Shown in pieces: positions 62,421 through 64,000 of a stretch of 64,000 nt of DNA. Position numbers and translations under genes: made by a program. The stretch is taken from positions 2,962,501-3,026,500 of the forward strand of contig NZ_VWNA01000001.1 of assembly GCF_009600605.1 (NCBI RefSeq), written 5' to 3'. Below the pieces are notes generated by a model. It did no database searches. It had not been told where the DNA came from and saw nothing but the letters and a program-made list of their open reading frames with translations. Source of the DNA: Segnochrobactrum spirostomi. Lineage in GTDB: Bacteria > Pseudomonadota > Alphaproteobacteria > Rhizobiales > Segnochrobactraceae. Position 1 is the stretch's first letter. Each line of letters starts with the position of its first letter.

Positions 62421-62681
62421 ATGAGTGATAACTACGTGACGACGGAAGAAGCCCTGAGGATCGTTGTCGACGCATTCGGAAAGCAGAATGCTGAGACGTA
62501 TGCACGGCTTATAGTTCTGGCTCTATCAACCCTCGGCCCAATGCAAAGACGAGGAATGATCTCTAGATCGCAGGTGCTCTCGATCGGAGAACACCTTTCA
62601 AAGCCGATGCCGGACCTCATGGCCGAGTTCCGAAAGCTTTCACCCGCAAAGCCCCGGAAAGGCCCCTATAGGCCTCGTTGA
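62421..62681 (+). CDS. Small plus-strand hypothetical protein in the lysis region
   Basis: 86 residues (MSDNYVTTEEALRIVVDAFGKQ...), the only plus-strand gene in the structural half of the prophage and clearly AT-richer than its neighbours (near 50% G+C). It overlaps the next gene end-to-end by 65 bases. GGGGG lies 5 bases before the ATG; a GTG two codons upstream is possible. No family. It may be a moron or a regulator. Confidence 0.6.
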   Translation: MSDNYVTTEEALRIVVDAFGKQNAETYARLIVLALSTLGPMQRRGMISRSQVLSIGEHLSKPMPDLMAEFRKLSPAKPRKGPYRPR

Positions 62682-62835
62682 TCTTCCGCGCGTACCCATC
62701 GCGGATATGTCTCTGGATCTCTTCCGCGGTCAGAGTGAGCACCGGAGCGAGCCGCTCTTGGGACACCACCGTCAGCCGCGCCTCGAGCGCATCGAGATCG
62801 GCGAGCGTGGCGGGTGCAGTGCTGCGATCCTCCAT
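62617..62835 (-). CDS. Small hypothetical prophage protein (72 aa)
   Basis: 72 residues (DLDALEARLTVVSQERLAPVLTLTAEEIQRHIRDGYARK), helical, of unknown function. It lies 13 bases after the amidase gene. Its 3' end overlaps the plus-strand gene at 62421-62681, so only one of the overlapping ends may be used at a time. Confidence 0.55.
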   Translation of the reverse strand: MEDRSTAPATLADLDALEARLTVVSQERLAPVLTLTAEEIQRHIRDGYARKINEAYRGLSGALRVKAFGTRP

Positions 62836-62848
62836 GCCGGCGCCCCCC

Positions 62849-63559
62849 TCAGCTCGGCGGCATCGCGTCGGCCGCGTCGACCAGGGCCTCGCGGGTGAGC
62901 GGGCCGTAGACGCCGTCGGCGATGAGGTGGTTGGCGGCCTGGAACGCCTTCAGCGCGGTCTCGGTCCCGCGACCGAACACGCCGTCGGCCGCGATCGCCG
63001 GCGCCTTGAGCACCCGGCGGAGCAGCGTCTGCATCCACCGCACGCCCTCGCCAGACGCGCCGTAGCGCAGCGTCGCCGTCGTCTCGACCGGCGTGTCCGC
63101 ATCGGTCGAGGGTAGCGAGGTCGCCGCCATGCCGAGATGACCGCGCGCGTCGAGGCCGAGCACGGTCCGGTAATCGTAGACCGGACAGGTCTTCGGGCTG
63201 ACCTCGCAATGGCCGTGGAACGTAACCCGCCCGACGCCGTAGGCGCGGTCGATCTGGCCGCAGAGATCGCGCACCGCGTCGTATTGCGCCTGCGTGAACA
63301 GCTCTTTCGTGAGCCCGGTGCAGCAGATCGCGATGGTGCAGGTGTTGTTGCCGTTTTGCGCCGCGGGAACCAACTCGATCGACCGGCCCGGCGCGATCGT
63401 CCCGTTCTTGAGAACGACGTAATGATAGCCGATGTCCGCCCACCCGTTGGCGAGATGCCACGCGCGGATCGTCTCGACATTGTCGTGCGCCGGATTGTCC
63501 GACGCGGAGCAGTGCAGAAAAACGCGGCTGACGGGCCGCCGGGGCTTCTGGAAGATCAC
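62849..63559 (-). CDS. Endolysin: N-acetylmuramoyl-L-alanine amidase with PG-binding domain
   Basis: 236 residues. An amidase_2 domain (about 1-145; FLHCSASDNP, WADIGYHYVV, FHGHCEVSPKTCP, which hold the zinc-binding His and Cys residues) is followed by a peptidoglycan-binding repeat (about 165-230; LRYGASGEGVRWMQTLLRRV, ADGVFGRGTETALKAFQ). It hydrolyses the amide bond of murein to free progeny. No signal peptide, so it needs a holin. Confidence 0.92.
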   Translation of the reverse strand: MIFQKPRRPVSRVFLHCSASDNPAHDNVETIRAWHLANGWADIGYHYVVLKNGTIAPGRSIELVPAAQNGNNTCTIAICCTGLTKELFTQAQYDAVRDLCGQIDRAYGVGRVTFHGHCEVSPKTCPVYDYRTVLGLDARGHLGMAATSLPSTDADTPVETTATLRYGASGEGVRWMQTLLRRVLKAPAIAADGVFGRGTETALKAFQAANHLIADGVYGPLTREALVDAADAMPPS

Positions 63560-63614
63560 GGGCCGGGCCTCCGATGAGGCCCGATCAAGGCGTGATTTCG
63601 CGGTTGGAATTAAG

Positions 63615-63630
63615 GGCGGCGTTTGCCGCC
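63615..63630. terminator. GGCGGC-GTTT-GCCGCC hairpin, copy 3
   Basis: The same hairpin as at 34740, now between the Mor-like gene (stop 63638) and the amidase gene (start 63559). The minus-strand sequence after it reads CTTAATTCC, slightly T-rich. It would end the middle transcript before the late operon. Confidence 0.45.
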
Positions 63631-63637
63631 TCGCGTC

Positions 63638-64000
63638 TTACTCGGAATCGAAGAGCGGCAACTGATCGCCGTCTCCCGGCGCATCGCGGCCGAGCACGCG
63701 TTGCACGGTTCGACGATGTACGCCGATTTTCCGCGCGATCTCAACCCGGGTTGCGCCGGCGCCGGCGAGCTCGCGGATGCGCCGCCGGCGCCGGCGGCCC
63801 TCGTTGATCATCATGCTCGGGATCTCGATGGTGTCGCCGCCCATGCGGCGGGCGATCGCAAGCGCCGCATTCATGCCGACCGCCTCGACGAGCCAGTGCC
63901 CGTCACGCACGTTCCGCACCTCCGGCACCACTTTGCGGAGGCATGCATAGCGCTCGCCGAGGATCCGCGCGGCGGTGAGGCCGGCGACCTCGGCGATCTC
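63638..64000 (-). CDS. Mor/C-type late transcription activator (partial at window edge)
   Basis: The frame is open to the end of the window, so the start lies beyond. Of the 120 visible residues, VGMNAALAIARRMGGDTIEIPSM and GATRVEIARKIGVHRRTVQRVLGRD match the dimerisation and helix-turn-helix parts of Mor/C activators of Mu, which switch on middle and late genes. Its position just before the lysis genes fits activation of the downstream late operon. Confidence 0.8.
   Translation of the reverse strand, partial: EIAEVAGLTAARILGERYACLRKVVPEVRNVRDGHWLVEAVGMNAALAIARRMGGDTIEIPSMMINEGRRRRRRIRELAGAGATRVEIARKIGVHRRTVQRVLGRDAPGDGDQLPLFDSE

Larger units (their letters stand above)
34698..64000 (-). mobile_element. 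Mu-like transposable prophage with siphoviral tail (right-hand part; continues past window)
   Basis: A run of about 35 tightly packed minus-strand genes in Mu order. The head is Mu-like (DUF2730, gp26-like, DUF3486, terminase, DUF935 portal, F, G, I with internal Z, major capsid, DUF1320). The tail is siphoviral (tail tube, G/GT, tape measure, tip), as in B3, D3112 and RcapMu. A Mor-like activator lies at the far edge, and Com plus a methyltransferase at the right end. There are no contractile sheath or baseplate genes. Lysis and structural genes look mostly intact. The transposase and repressor must lie beyond 64000. The left coordinate given is the candidate end at 34698. Confidence 0.85.

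Overview
The window is about 64 kb of high-GC DNA (roughly 65-70% G+C) whose genes look alphaproteobacterial, most likely Hyphomicrobiales (Rhizobiales). The signs are hut genes, a RutA-like flavin monooxygenase, KdsD, GatB, an autotransporter with possible CtrA boxes, and REP-like inverted repeats of the kind common in rhizobia. No rRNA, tRNA or CRISPR array was seen.

1-2187 (+) holds the 3' part of hutH and all of hutG (histidine degradation). 2231-13670 is one co-directional minus-strand locus. In transcription order it has a HlyD-type adaptor, a C39 peptidase/ABC exporter and a second ABC exporter (a trio resembling NHLM-type bacteriocin export). Seven small genes follow, each with a canonical double-glycine-type leader, with a MarR-GNAT fusion gene among them. 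The seven leaders agree in register (Leu at -12, Leu at -7, a small or aliphatic residue at -4), while the cores differ: Pro/Gly-rich, acidic, or a hydrophobic Gly/Ala microcin-like core. Three copies of one promoter module (TTGNNN-N16-TATCNT), two of them with a perfect TGCGA-N5-TCGCA palindrome upstream, drive the peptide genes through long 5' leaders. No modification enzyme is visible. This is the most novel system here: a multi-peptide secreted family with its own exporter and a shared, apparently regulated promoter.

13898-23207 is ordinary chromosome. It has a GntR-LLM monooxygenase-HpaI aldolase operon divergent from an aminotransferase and an amino-acid ABC transporter (binding protein and permease, no ATPase nearby), then an SPFH/NfeD pair, a GDSL hydrolase and a membrane protein. 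23227-33034 carries a 1190-residue autotransporter, KdsD, an MltB-type lytic transglycosylase, GatB and a YqjD/YqjE-like pair. 33077-34210 is an AT-richer orphan ParA-like ATPase.

From about 34698 to beyond the right edge lies a Mu-like transposable prophage, read almost wholly on the minus strand and so entered from its right (late) end. Its head module is Mu-like (DUF2730, gp26-like, DUF3486, terminase, DUF935 portal, F, G, I/Z, major capsid, DUF1320). Its tail module is siphoviral (tail tube, G/GT frameshift pair, tape measure with an M15 peptidase domain, tail-tip J-like protein, tail fibre), as in B3/D3112- or RcapMu-type phages. A Com-like zinc finger overlapping a DNA methyltransferase sits at the right end, as com-mom does in Mu. 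Two tandem 22-bp repeats at 34699-34742 may be the transposase sites of that end. The transposase genes should lie beyond base 64000.

Three genes (the SPFH gene, the DUF3486 gene and the tail fibre gene) appear to need a -1 shift at G/C homopolymers. Either they are real frameshifts or the sequence under-calls homopolymers. The G/GT shift at a GGGAAAC heptamer is different: it is in the expected place and looks programmed.
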